A stretch of 35,986 bases of DNA from a virus. The position numbers were made by a program, and so were the translations under genes. The notes under the pieces are model-generated. The model did not search any database, had not been told where the DNA came from, and saw nothing but the letters and a program-made list of their open reading frames with translations. This document shows, in pieces, positions 1 to 6,422 of this stretch. Each line of letters opens with the position of its first letter. Position 1 is the first letter of the stretch. Location of the stretch: positions 1 through 35,986 of the IMG/VR virus record IMGVR_UViG_3300047297_000084. One strand, given 5' to 3'.

Positions 1-14
1 GTTGTACATACATA

Positions 15-44
15 CCCCCCGCGCGCGGCGGGGGCCGGGGGGGG
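15..44. repeat. G/C hairpin cluster at genome end
   Basis: Six C residues at 15-20 followed by GCGC are followed by two G-rich arms: GCGGGGG at 28-34 pairs with 16-22, and CGGGGGG at 36-42 pairs with 15-21. A third possible partner is GCGGGGGGT at the very end of the window (35978-35986), which pairs perfectly with ACCCCCCGC at 14-22 if the ends are joined. These pairings exclude one another, so the site could switch folds; the G runs could also form a quadruplex. Role unknown; proximity to the ends suggests a packaging or end-processing site. Confidence 0.5.
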
Positions 45-235
45 TCCAAACCTAAGTGCCTAATCGACCCCTCCCCGCAAAAACCCACGCATTTCTGCGG
101 GTCACAGACTGTAACAGTGTATTAGTGCTGGACCAAATGGTGTCGGAGGCGCACAAGAAACGCGGTGCGGCGGTGTCTCTTTCCCTTGTTAAATCGGCAC
201 ATCGTTCCTGCGTCATTAAAATATATAGGCGATAC

Positions 236-255
236 AATCACATTGCGATGTGATT
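236..255. promoter_or_regulatory. perfect 20-bp inverted repeat (operator-like)
   Basis: AATCACAT at 236-243 and ATGTGATT at 248-255 are perfect inverted arms separated by TGCG. The size and symmetry fit a site for a dimeric HTH protein. It lies about 30 bp before the TTGACA of the promoter feeding the small rightward operon, so it may serve an activator or repressor. The XRE-type protein at 786-965 is a candidate binder, but nothing in the sequence proves it. Confidence 0.45.
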
Positions 256-287
256 ATGTTTAGTTTCAGTATGGGAGTAATTAATGA

Positions 288-316
288 TTGACACACCGGA
301 ACATTGTTCCTACTCA
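288..316 (+). promoter_or_regulatory. candidate promoter of the small rightward operon with embedded palindrome
   Basis: A consensus -35 TTGACA (288-293) is followed after 17 bp by a weak -10 (TACTCA, 311-316). The spacer contains the perfect palindrome GGAACATTGTTCC (298-310), placed where a bound protein would block or remodel RNA polymerase. The first small gene starts at 353. The poor -10 suggests help from an activator, or that the true -10 is elsewhere. Confidence 0.4.
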
Positions 317-352
317 TAGTGCCTCGACAACAACGAAAGAGGGACCATCCAA

Positions 353-466
353 ATGTTATTCGATCTATCACAATACCTATCGTTCAACGCATTCGCATTC
401 TTATGGATAGCCAGCATGTTAGCGGCGGTTGCGTTCTTCGGTCGCGACGATAACAACGGGAGCTAA
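353..466 (+). CDS. 37-residue single-span membrane peptide
   Basis: ATG start at 353 is preceded by a GAGGG ribosome-binding site 7 to 8 nt away. The product is 37 residues: a short polar N-terminus, a hydrophobic stretch of about 20 residues (roughly 13-32, rich in F, A, L, M and W) and a polar tail GRDDNNGS. This is the pattern of a single-span inner-membrane peptide. It is the first gene of a small rightward operon and is followed 3 nt later by the next start codon. I do not recognise a family. Its place next to a regulatory region would suit a superinfection or host-interaction peptide, but that is speculation. It could also be a chance frame, although the good Shine-Dalgarno and tight spacing argue otherwise. 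Confidence 0.5.
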   Translation: MLFDLSQYLSFNAFAFLWIASMLAAVAFFGRDDNNGS

Positions 467-469
467 CTA

Positions 470-607
470 ATGATTAAACCACAACAAGCCGCGCCATTAG
501 GGCGCAAGGGCCGCGTATCATCCGATAACGCTTGGCCGTTGCGTAATTCAGACGGCCTGACATTCGCAGAGGCCAAGCGCCTAAGAGAGCAGGAGCCGGG
601 TAAATGA
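470..607 (+). CDS. 45-residue hypothetical protein
   Basis: ATG at 470 lies 3 nt after the stop of the 37-residue peptide, and its own stop overlaps the next start as ATGA (604-607), so it is probably translated by coupling. The product is basic in the first half (GRKGRVSS) and ends in a likely amphipathic helix (TFAEAKRLREQEPGK). No family recognised. The tight packing with its neighbours is the main argument that it is real. Confidence 0.5.
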   Translation: MIKPQQAAPLGRKGRVSSDNAWPLRNSDGLTFAEAKRLREQEPGK

Positions 608-789
608 ACGACAACGACGACACACTGCCCGAACGATACACCGAACGCGCAGCCGAAACCTTGGCCTACCGCCTGATGGAGTATCTGGAGTTTCTTGGCG
701 TGCTAACCGCCGACCATGTAAACTATCTGCGCTGGCCTCCTATAGACTTGATTGAAGATGCCGAAGCAGCATTGAAGGATGAGACATGA
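604..789 (+). CDS. 61-residue acidic hypothetical protein
   Basis: Starts inside the ATGA overlap with the upstream gene and ends in another ATGA overlap with the HTH gene at 786, so translation is probably coupled on both sides. The product is acidic (many D/E, including DNDDT at the N-terminus and EDAEAALKDE at the C-terminus) with a predicted helical middle (AETLAYRLMEYLEFLGVL). No family recognised. Being cotranscribed immediately ahead of an XRE-type protein, it could be its partner or antagonist; this rests on position only. Confidence 0.6.
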   Translation: MNDNDDTLPERYTERAAETLAYRLMEYLEFLGVLTADHVNYLRWPPIDLIEDAEAALKDET

Positions 790-965
790 CAAATGAAGAA
801 TTCAAAGCAACACGAGAGACACTGAACCTAACGCAGGGCCAGCTTGCTCAGAAAATAGGACTGTCCGAACGGGCGATCAGATACTACGAACAAGGGGGCC
901 GGGCTATCCCGGCTCCGGTCTCTATGCTCTTAGAGACGTTTCTAAGGGGTCTGGAGCGTGCTTAG
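786..965 (+). CDS. 59-residue XRE/Cro-type helix-turn-helix protein
   Basis: ATG at 786 overlaps the preceding stop (ATGA). The 59 residues are almost entirely one HTH_3/XRE domain: FKATRETLNLTQGQLAQKIG, then LSERAIRYYEQGGRAIP. The LTQGQLAQKIGLSERAIRYYE segment matches the Cro/C1 pattern LTQxxLAxxxGxSxxxIxxxE. No C-terminal dimerisation or cleavage domain is present, so it is Cro-like rather than CI-like. It would bind DNA as a dimer; candidate operators are the dyads at 236-255 and 298-310. It precedes the small terminase gene by 88 bp. It is the only small repressor-type gene in the genome, relevant to whether the phage is temperate. Confidence 0.8.
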   Translation: MTNEEFKATRETLNLTQGQLAQKIGLSERAIRYYEQGGRAIPAPVSMLLETFLRGLERA

Positions 966-1009
966 CTACAATCGGGACTGTTACCTAGCAATCACCCTAT
1001 ATGCCTCTC

Positions 1010-1029
1010 TATGGGCTTTATATGGGCTT
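1010..1029 (+). repeat. paired 9-bp direct repeat ahead of small terminase
   Basis: TATGGGCTT occurs at 1010-1018 and again at 1021-1029, an 11-bp period close to one helical turn, within an A/T-rich leader ending at the AAGGATAAG ribosome-binding site of the gene at 1054. A protein binding side by side on one face of the helix would fit. It could also be simple sequence drift. Confidence 0.35.
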
Positions 1030-1053
1030 ATAGAACTATATAAAGGATAAGAC

Positions 1054-1578
1054 ATGGCTGGTCATATTAAACGCCGCACGATTGCATCGAACTTAGATAA
1101 GGTTGGCGAGACTGTTTTGCTGGAGAAGATTGCGTCCGGCCTGACAATGGCTGGCCTTGCTCGTGAACTAAACATCAGCAACCTATCCCTCTATCATTGG
1201 ATACGCAAAGACCCAGACCGAGAGGAACGGTTCCGACAGGCTCGGACAATCGCGGCGGATCAATGGGCGGATGAGTGCCTCGACATTGCCGACGCTTCGG
1301 ACAACACATCGGCCAACGCTGACAGGCTCAAGATCGAAACGCGCAAATGGCTGGCGGGTGTCGCTGCCCCGGACAAGTTCCAAGCCAAGCCGACCACAGC
1401 GGTCCAAGTGAACATAAACCAATTACATCTTGATGCACTGAAGCAGCTAAACTTGGCGTCATCAAATCCACATGATGCACAAGACGATGACACCATCATA
1501 GACATCACACCACCAAAGCAAGTCGGCTCACATAACCTCGATGCGGACGACTTGCCGGGTGTTTTTGACGACGATTAA
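1054..1578 (+). CDS. terS: terminase small subunit (Sf6 gp1-like)
   Basis: TerS recognises phage DNA for packaging and hands it to TerL. The 174-residue product has an N-terminal helix-turn-helix (about residues 20-55: KIASGLTMAGLARELNISNL, then YHWI), a central oligomerisation region with the family signature ADRLKIETRKWLAG followed by VAAPDKF, and an acidic C-terminal tail (HDAQDDDTIIDI, DADDLPGVFDDD) of the sort that contacts TerL. Length fits the Sf6/terminase_5-like family. The AAGGATAAG ribosome-binding site supports the ATG at 1054. It lies on the opposite strand from terL and about 1.8 kb from it when the ends are joined, an unusual split of the terminase pair. A large dyad array starts only 15 bp after its stop. 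Confidence 0.85.
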   Translation: MAGHIKRRTIASNLDKVGETVLLEKIASGLTMAGLARELNISNLSLYHWIRKDPDREERFRQARTIAADQWADECLDIADASDNTSANADRLKIETRKWLAGVAAPDKFQAKPTTAVQVNINQLHLDALKQLNLASSNPHDAQDDDTIIDITPPKQVGSHNLDADDLPGVFDDD

Positions 1579-1592
1579 CGGAAAACTGCCAT

Positions 1593-1876
1593 CCGTGCAT
1601 GGTTTGAAAAATCCGTGCACGGTTCGGGCCAGGTTTGGTGCACGGTTTAACCACGCATTTCCGCCAATGTGCACGGAGTGCACGGTTTGTCGGCGTATCA
1701 ATCGCCATAAGTAAGTAACATTGTAATATGACCAATTCAACACTGTTACTATCATGAGAGCGGATTAACTTTTATAAACCATGCACTCCGTGCACATCCT
1801 TAGATTTCAGCCATTTTATCTGGCCCTAAACCGTGCACCAACCATGCACGGACCCTCTCAAACCGTGCACGGATTT
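1593..1876. repeat. nested palindromic iteron array, candidate replication origin or packaging/centromere-like site
   Basis: Ten copies of GTGCAC or its one-base variants (GTGCAT, ATGCAC) start at 1595, 1615, 1638, 1669, 1678, 1781, 1790, 1833, 1844 and 1865, most with flanks approaching the palindrome AAACCGTGCACGGTTT. Five lie left and five right of an A/T-rich core (about 1690-1775). The inner pairs form a 22-bp inverted repeat with one mismatch (1667-1688 against 1776-1797) centred at 1732; inside it AGTAACA (1714-1720) and TGTTACT (1744-1750) are inverted around the same centre. An outer perfect 16-bp inverted repeat joins 1609-1624 to 1861-1876. It sits between convergent genes, where promoters are not expected. 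Iterons around an A/T-rich core suggest an origin; adjacency to terS leaves a packaging site open. Confidence 0.7.
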
Positions 1877-1899
1877 AAAAAAAGGGAGCCGAAGCCCCC
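1877..1899 (-). terminator. rho-independent terminator with UUCG loop
   Basis: On the minus strand GGGGGC (1899-1894) pairs with GCTCCC (1889-1884) around a TTCG tetraloop, followed by seven T residues (1883-1877). One G-U pair is included. It ends the leftward early operon immediately after the DUF3310 stop codon, and its T tract abuts the outermost dyad arm of the iteron array. Confidence 0.9.
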
Positions 1900-2181
1900 T
1901 TAGTCTGCTTTACGTTCACGTAAACCTATGAGCCGGTCAAGATACCATCGGGCCTTCTTTAAGTCCTCAATCGGCTTCCCCTTCCTCTCATAGCGCCACA
2001 TATATTTTAGGATATTGCCTTTGAGGTAGCCAGCATATGCCTCCGGACCCATCGACGCTTCGATCCCTTCGATAGCCTCGATGCCTCCGGACTTATAGTG
2101 CGGTGGGCTATTGACCACATCGACATCCGCGTTCAACGCGTCCCTAATCTCTTTGTATCTCATAAAATCATTCCCATACAT
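1900..2181 (-). CDS. DUF3310 family protein (T7 gp1.7-like)
   Basis: The 93-residue product carries the DUF3310 pattern: VVNSPPHYKSGGIEAIEGIE, then YLKGNILKYMWRYERKG and DLKKARWYLDRLI. DUF3310 includes T7 gp1.7, a small nucleotide kinase acting on dGMP and dTMP, so a role in nucleotide supply is likely but not proved by these motifs. The ATG at 2181 is chosen because a GAGGAGG ribosome-binding site lies 6 nt upstream; it overlaps the primase stop by one base (TAATG), so the two are coupled. It is the last gene of the leftward early operon, followed directly by a terminator. Confidence 0.85.
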   Translation of the reverse strand: MYGNDFMRYKEIRDALNADVDVVNSPPHYKSGGIEAIEGIEASMGPEAYAGYLKGNILKYMWRYERKGKPIEDLKKARWYLDRLIGLRERKAD

Positions 2182-4655
2182 TACACATCCTCCTCACCTG
2201 CCTTGAAGTTAATCTCAACGCCAAAGAAATCGTCCGACTGCTCATCTATCATGGCGTTGATGACCATGTAATCTGCATCGCCTATGAGAAGCTCAAGACC
2301 ACGGAACACACGCTTCGTTCGTGTCGCCCGGTCCCTTGTGGCATCATAGCCATGCGTCTTCATCTCTCCATTGAACTTACGCTGCGACCAATCCTTGCCC
2401 TTGGCTTCGTTGTTATCCTTGCACCAGTCACGGAAGTCATTGAACGCCTCGATGGTAGTCATCTCATTGTCTTCGCCAGCCACGCAACGCTCCGTGATCC
2501 AGCGGGCCAATGCGTCCTCTCCTGCGAGATACTCATCGGTAGCTTGGATTACGGCCTGTGGCGGGTTCAACCCTTGTGACAGCCAAGACTTAGCGCCTTG
2601 TATAATCCACGCTAGAATTGCTGGATATTCTTCCTTCAGCTTGTCGGGCAAGTCCATGTCCTTAACGACAGGCTTAGTCTCGAACGGAATCAGGTGCATA
2701 CGCCGACGCATAGCGTCATCGACGTTAGTAATCTCTGGCTTCGTATTACCTGCAATCACAAGCGTGAACTGCGGTGTGAACTCAAAGTTATCCTGCCGCA
2801 TGAAGCGCGCACTGATCTTGTCCCCGCCGGTAAGCGCCTTCACCTTGGCCTCGTCCCACTTACGCGACGGGTCAATCTCCTGTGCGTGCACGAGCCTTGC
2901 ACCCATTAAGGAAGCAAGTTCTGTAGGGTGACGCTGATTGTTCGACGCCAAGAATACGTCCGCACTGGCCACGGTGGCATAATCGCCAAGGATGTTTCCT
3001 ACGGCTCCAAGGAACGTCCCTTTGCCATTACCGCCGGACCCGTGGGCGAAGGCAAGCACATGCTCCTTCGTCGATCCCGTCGCGGAATAGCCAGCCAACC
3101 TTTGAAGGTAAGAGATCATCTCAGCATCACCGTTGCACGCCTCATTAAGAAACGCTTGCCACTGCGGCGCTGGCTTGCTGAAGTCCGCCTCAACCGATGT
3201 GCATTTAGTACACATCCGCGAACGGTCATGCGCCAGCAACTCCCCTGTCTTCAGGTCCACCATCCCCGACTTAGTGTTCAGGATATAGATGTCCGCGTCT
3301 AGCTGCTCGGTGGTGGCTTGCATCGACGGCTCAACCGCTGCCAGCTTCGCCACGTTTGCAATCACATTGTAAGACGCCACACGCTGCGCGATTCGCTCGC
3401 CCTTTGCGATGCTGTCGATCTTTTCCAAGGCTTCCGCCGATGCGTTCGCACACACCTTGCGGACAATGGTAATATGCTTCTTCGCCACGTCCAAGGCCCA
3501 CTTGTTGCCATCCCATGCGACCCAGCCCATGCCGCCCACAACGTATCGGATATCCGAAACGTGTAGCCGTGCAACGCGCTGCGCCAATGCAATGTCACTG
3601 TACTCAATGGGTGTTTCCCCGGCGGAAGCTACCATGCCGAAGTCTTCGTCGCTGAAGTCTGTCACATCGAACTCATCGACCTCGCGCTTGTAACCAAAGC
3701 CAGCCGCCTTACCCGCCAGCCAGTCCCAACCCAACTCATAGGGCGGGTGCATACGACCGAAGTCCGCTTCGATAGTATCGAGCGAGTTAACGCCGTCTTC
3801 CCAACGCTCGGCCCAGGCTGCGAATATCTCGAACGCATCTGGCTCATGGTCAGGGCCACACGCCGCTTTGATGGCATAACCCATACGGATATAATCATCA
3901 CGGTCAGGGAAATGCTCAGTCTTGTTTGGGATGGCCGCTACCGCTGCGGCTACATGGGTAATGCTTGGCGCAGTAAGCGATGCCTGATCGACCGACTGCC
4001 GCTCGACTGCCTTCTGAGCCGTCGTGTCCGCGTGGATAATCTCGCAGCCCATCATCTCCAACGTTTCCGTCAGGTCCACAAAGAACTGCTCAATCTTTTC
4101 CCGCGTGACCAGCTTCAACCCAGCAGGGCCACGTTGCGTCAGGTCCACATCAAGACTGTATGGCTCCTTAGTAATAGGATGGATACCGGCGATGACGTAC
4201 TGCTGTCCGTCACCTAGAAATTCTACAAGCTGCTCGACGCCTCGGTCATCCCGGAACCGCACCTGCATACGGCCAATCTTATCGTCGGTGCGGTACATGA
4301 ACAATCGCTTGGGGAAACGACCGATGCGCATCGGGGCTTTGCCCAATGCCTTCACCGCCATATCGCCAATGACCCTAGCCAGCCCCTCGTTAACAACATC
4401 AATGTCAACCGCAGGATATTTGCTGGCCTTCAGGCCGATATTAGCATGGCTGCGGTCCCACCGCTCAACGTCATTTGGCGTCGGCACATAGTCTTGCCAG
4501 CCATAGCCGCCCCATGTGCCCTGCGCATTCTGCCGACCGGGGGCTTTGCCTGCCTGATCCGCTTGGATTTTAGACATGGCTGACAACTCAGCGTTCGGCG
4601 GAATGACGGACACGAGATCGGTGAACCCAATCTCGTACAGTGTCTTAAATTTCAT
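2181..4655 (-). CDS. bifunctional primase-polymerase / SF3 helicase
   Basis: This is the 824-residue replicative primase-helicase. The N-terminal part is an archaeo-eukaryotic-type primase/polymerase: the metal-binding motif AVDIDV near residue 80 and a downstream IAGIHP (sxH-type motif) are visible. Around residues 245-315 is a PriCT-like region (YIRMGYAIKAACG, then ELGWDWLAGKAAGFGY). The C-terminal half is D5_N plus a P4/D5-type SF3 helicase with Walker A GSGGNGKGT near residue 540, Walker B-like RLVHAQEID, and sensor TLVIAGNTKPEI. It would unwind DNA and make primers for the family A polymerase in the opposite operon. Starts with GAGGG ribosome-binding site and TAATG coupling to the upstream gene. 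Length and domain order are normal for phage and plasmid primases. Confidence 0.9.
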   Translation of the reverse strand: MKFKTLYEIGFTDLVSVIPPNAELSAMSKIQADQAGKAPGRQNAQGTWGGYGWQDYVPTPNDVERWDRSHANIGLKASKYPAVDIDVVNEGLARVIGDMAVKALGKAPMRIGRFPKRLFMYRTDDKIGRMQVRFRDDRGVEQLVEFLGDGQQYVIAGIHPITKEPYSLDVDLTQRGPAGLKLVTREKIEQFFVDLTETLEMMGCEIIHADTTAQKAVERQSVDQASLTAPSITHVAAAVAAIPNKTEHFPDRDDYIRMGYAIKAACGPDHEPDAFEIFAAWAERWEDGVNSLDTIEADFGRMHPPYELGWDWLAGKAAGFGYKREVDEFDVTDFSDEDFGMVASAGETPIEYSDIALAQRVARLHVSDIRYVVGGMGWVAWDGNKWALDVAKKHITIVRKVCANASAEALEKIDSIAKGERIAQRVASYNVIANVAKLAAVEPSMQATTEQLDADIYILNTKSGMVDLKTGELLAHDRSRMCTKCTSVEADFSKPAPQWQAFLNEACNGDAEMISYLQRLAGYSATGSTKEHVLAFAHGSGGNGKGTFLGAVGNILGDYATVASADVFLASNNQRHPTELASLMGARLVHAQEIDPSRKWDEAKVKALTGGDKISARFMRQDNFEFTPQFTLVIAGNTKPEITNVDDAMRRRMHLIPFETKPVVKDMDLPDKLKEEYPAILAWIIQGAKSWLSQGLNPPQAVIQATDEYLAGEDALARWITERCVAGEDNEMTTIEAFNDFRDWCKDNNEAKGKDWSQRKFNGEMKTHGYDATRDRATRTKRVFRGLELLIGDADYMVINAMIDEQSDDFFGVEINFKAGEEDV

Positions 4656-4876
4656 TAGTGCAATTCCCTCTTTTGAATTTGGTCCCGCTTCTGCATCAGC
4701 ATATCTACCGCTGCGTCTATTACATAGAGTTCAGCGTCAGGTCCGGTTTCGGCTATCACTGGATACGCGGCGGTTGTTATTATTACGCCGCGCTCGAAGT
4801 CTTCTTCAAAACCGATGATGAATACTGGAACGAAGTCCACTTTTTGTTTTTCGTCAGTCCATCTTATCTTGTCCAT
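4655..4876 (-). CDS. 73-residue hypothetical protein
   Basis: Acidic 73-residue protein with a central strand-rich segment (FVPVFIIGFEEDF, RGVIITTAAYPVI) and a likely C-terminal helix (VIDAAVDMLMQKRDQIQKRE). No family recognised and no membrane segment or cysteine motif. It is embedded in the leftward early operon, 2 nt after the preceding gene, and overlaps the primase start by one base (TAATG). The tight packing supports a real gene. Early expression would fit a modifier of replication or host functions, but no motif points to one. Confidence 0.65.
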   Translation of the reverse strand: MDKIRWTDEKQKVDFVPVFIIGFEEDFERGVIITTAAYPVIAETGPDAELYVIDAAVDMLMQKRDQIQKRELH

Positions 4877-4878
4877 TA

Positions 4879-5121
4879 CTAGACCCCCGTGAAGTCTGCA
4901 CCTTCAACCGAAACGTTTACAGACCGGCCAGTATATACAGCCCGATTGTTGGCTTGGATTTGTTCCGTGCTTCTGTCGTCTATAAGCGACAAAGCATACC
5001 GCGCAAGTTCGTAGGCATCAATCTTACCTTCGATGTAAATTATATTGCCATGACGGCGAGAGAACCCTTTCGTGTTGCTGTCAATCCACTCGGCCAGTTG
5101 CGATGCTAATACCTGTTTCAT
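4879..5121 (-). CDS. 80-residue hypothetical protein
   Basis: The ATG at 5121 overlaps the upstream stop as ATGA and has a GGGAGAAGAG ribosome-binding site, so I prefer it to the in-frame TTG at 5136 that would add five residues. The product (MKQVLASQLAEWIDSN, then SRRHGNIIYIEGKID and ELARYALSLIDD) looks like a small mixed helix-strand domain. The C-terminus is strand-like (GRSVNVSVEGADFTGV). No family recognised. It belongs to the leftward early operon of unknown small genes. Confidence 0.65.
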   Translation of the reverse strand: MKQVLASQLAEWIDSNTKGFSRRHGNIIYIEGKIDAYELARYALSLIDDRSTEQIQANNRAVYTGRSVNVSVEGADFTGV

Positions 5122-5417
5122 TTGCTCTTCTCCCAAATATTAATTGCGTAAACTAAATCCTGTAGCAGTGAGTCGTGGTCCCCCGCACCGGAAAGCCAAA
5201 ATACGAGTTCACCAGAGCAGTCATAGTCGCTTTGGGCTAAAGCTTCACGCGCACACAGCACCTTTCGGTCCACAGAGGGTTGCTCACAGCGTTCGATCAT
5301 AGCGCAAAGTTCGCGGGTTTGTTCGCTATGTGGGTACGCTTCGCGCACTTCTGATGGAACTCGCCTGCTCATTAAAGCGGCGCGATGGACGATCCAATCT
5401 TGTGGTATGTCGGTCAT
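5118..5417 (-). CDS. 99-residue hypothetical protein
   Basis: ATG at 5417 has a GGGGAG ribosome-binding site; the start overlaps the upstream 51-residue gene (ATGA) and the stop overlaps the next start (ATGA), so translation is coupled on both sides. The product has four cysteines (ELCAMIERCE, KVLCAREAL, YDCSGELVFW), not in an obvious zinc-finger spacing, and a hydrophobic C-terminal helix (LLQDLVYAINIW). No family recognised. Its position in a row of small early genes is typical of host-takeover or anti-defence functions, but nothing specific is visible. Confidence 0.65.
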   Translation of the reverse strand: MTDIPQDWIVHRAALMSRRVPSEVREAYPHSEQTRELCAMIERCEQPSVDRKVLCAREALAQSDYDCSGELVFWLSGAGDHDSLLQDLVYAINIWEKSK

Positions 5418-5569
5418 AGCAAATGCTCCCCTGCTTCAATCCGATCAGCCAGCCAACGTGTGCTGCGCTCAAACATATTCATCTTGCCAGTGCGAAGCCA
5501 CGCAATGATTGCTTCCTTCTCATTCACGACCGGCGTTTCTTCTTCCTTAGTTTTTGTAGGACGTGTCAT
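5414..5569 (-). CDS. 51-residue hypothetical protein
   Basis: This small gene fits exactly between its neighbours: the start at 5569 overlaps the upstream stop by one base (TAATG) and the stop overlaps the next start (ATGA). The product begins with a charged, lysine/glutamate-rich segment (TRPTKTKEEETPVVNEKE) followed by a helical domain (AIIAWLRTGKMNMFERSTRW, then LADRIEAGEHLL). It resembles a small helical adaptor or DNA-binding peptide, but no family is recognised. Confidence 0.65.
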   Translation of the reverse strand: MTRPTKTKEEETPVVNEKEAIIAWLRTGKMNMFERSTRWLADRIEAGEHLL

Positions 5570-6339
5570 TAGGTTAACTCCTTTATCTTAAAGCCTCTTG
5601 ATTCAGCGTAGGCGATGAGATCATCGAGCCACATCAGGCCTCTACCTGCGACATAATACTGATTGATGCCCCTGTGGGGTACGTTATTCACATCGCCCCA
5701 TGTGTGAGACGAATGCTCAAACATCTTTATATCCGCACGATGGACTGACGCATGGAAGCGGCGCAGAAAATGCGCAGCCTCCGCTGCAATCATTTTTGTT
5801 TGGCCGGTAAACTCGCGCCGAATAACCGGCTCGTCTTCTTTAATATTAATCGGAGTAGGCTTAGCGTTTTGCGCAAGCCAGTCCTCCCTCGACAGCGGCG
5901 ACAGCCCTGTTTCCTTTAGCCAACCCATAATCATTGGGCGGTCGGCATTGAATAGCCGCATTAGTTCAGCGCGGGTCATGGTCGGAGCAATCTTGCAGAA
6001 GGTAAGAGGGATAGACTTCTTCCTTCCGCGTCGGTCAACAACGACTTCCTGAAGTTCGAGTTCCTCCATCCAACGATAGACCACAGACCGGGCACGCCCG
6101 TAATGCCTAGTGAGTTGCGTCACGTTCATGGTCTTCGCCAGTTCGGCTAGGTCATCTGGCGTTGGCATCTGGCGTATGATAGCGTCACGCTTCAGCCCTA
6201 GCTTTCTACGCCGACTATCAACCGCGTCTACCGAACGGCCCAGCGCCTCCGCAATTTGCGCGTGCGTTTGGTTATTATCGTAAAGTTCTATGAGTACGGC
6301 GTCCTCTTCGGCCCGCCACGAGCTAAAACTATTGGCCAT
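5569..6339 (-). CDS. DNA-binding protein with N-terminal GcrA/SANT-like HTH
   Basis: First gene of the leftward early operon, 256 residues. Residues about 6-52 (SSWRAEEDAVLIELYDNN, AQIAEALGRSVDAVDSRRRK, LGL) match the GcrA/Myb-SANT-like pattern in which tryptophan, an acidic pair and a QIA-LGR recognition helix bind DNA. Further helical segments (NVTQLTRHYGRARSVVYRWM; TRAELMRLFN, PMIMGWLKETGL) look like a second and third HTH-type repeat. The C-terminal part (VPHRGINQYYVAGRGLMWLD, LIAYAESRGFKI) is not recognised. GcrA-type domains are typical of alphaproteobacteria, where GcrA works with sigma70. A regulator of phage transcription or a host-control mimic is likely. GGGAG ribosome-binding site supports the ATG at 6339. 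Confidence 0.65.
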   Translation of the reverse strand: MANSFSSWRAEEDAVLIELYDNNQTHAQIAEALGRSVDAVDSRRRKLGLKRDAIIRQMPTPDDLAELAKTMNVTQLTRHYGRARSVVYRWMEELELQEVVVDRRGRKKSIPLTFCKIAPTMTRAELMRLFNADRPMIMGWLKETGLSPLSREDWLAQNAKPTPINIKEDEPVIRREFTGQTKMIAAEAAHFLRRFHASVHRADIKMFEHSSHTWGDVNNVPHRGINQYYVAGRGLMWLDDLIAYAESRGFKIKELT

Positions 6340-6422
6340 GATCTCCCTTACATGTCTGTATGCTTTTCGTTACCTCTCTTGGGTGGCACAGTTTGAATAT
6401 CGAATGCAAGAACTTTTTTTTG

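Larger units (their letters stand above)
1..352. other. gene-free left end of the phage genome
   Basis: No convincing coding sequence lies here. The stretch holds a G/C-rich hairpin-forming segment at 15-44, an odd palindrome ACTGTAACAGT at 108-118, a perfect 20-bp inverted repeat at 236-255, and a promoter-like TTGACA at 288-293 with a palindrome directly behind it. The density of dyads just upstream of a small operon with an HTH gene suggests a control region. This is inference from position. Confidence 0.6.

Noticed and set aside
56-253. 65-residue rightward open frame at the left end
   Set aside because: Starts with GTG without a ribosome-binding site, runs through operator-like palindromes, and the product has no recognisable features.
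1505-1755. Leftward open frames across the iteron array
   Set aside because: Their sequence is a by-product of the GTGCAC repeats (repeated CVVKP/TMHG-like phrases) and they lack ribosome-binding sites.
1593-1876. CRISPR-like array
   Set aside because: Copies are short palindromes at irregular spacing (9 to 43 bp between neighbours, and about 100 bp across the core) in both orientations; there are no uniform spacers and no cas genes.
6340-6422. Leftward early promoter
   Set aside because: A leftward promoter must exist for the operon, but no pair of hexamers with acceptable spacing was convincing, so none is annotated.
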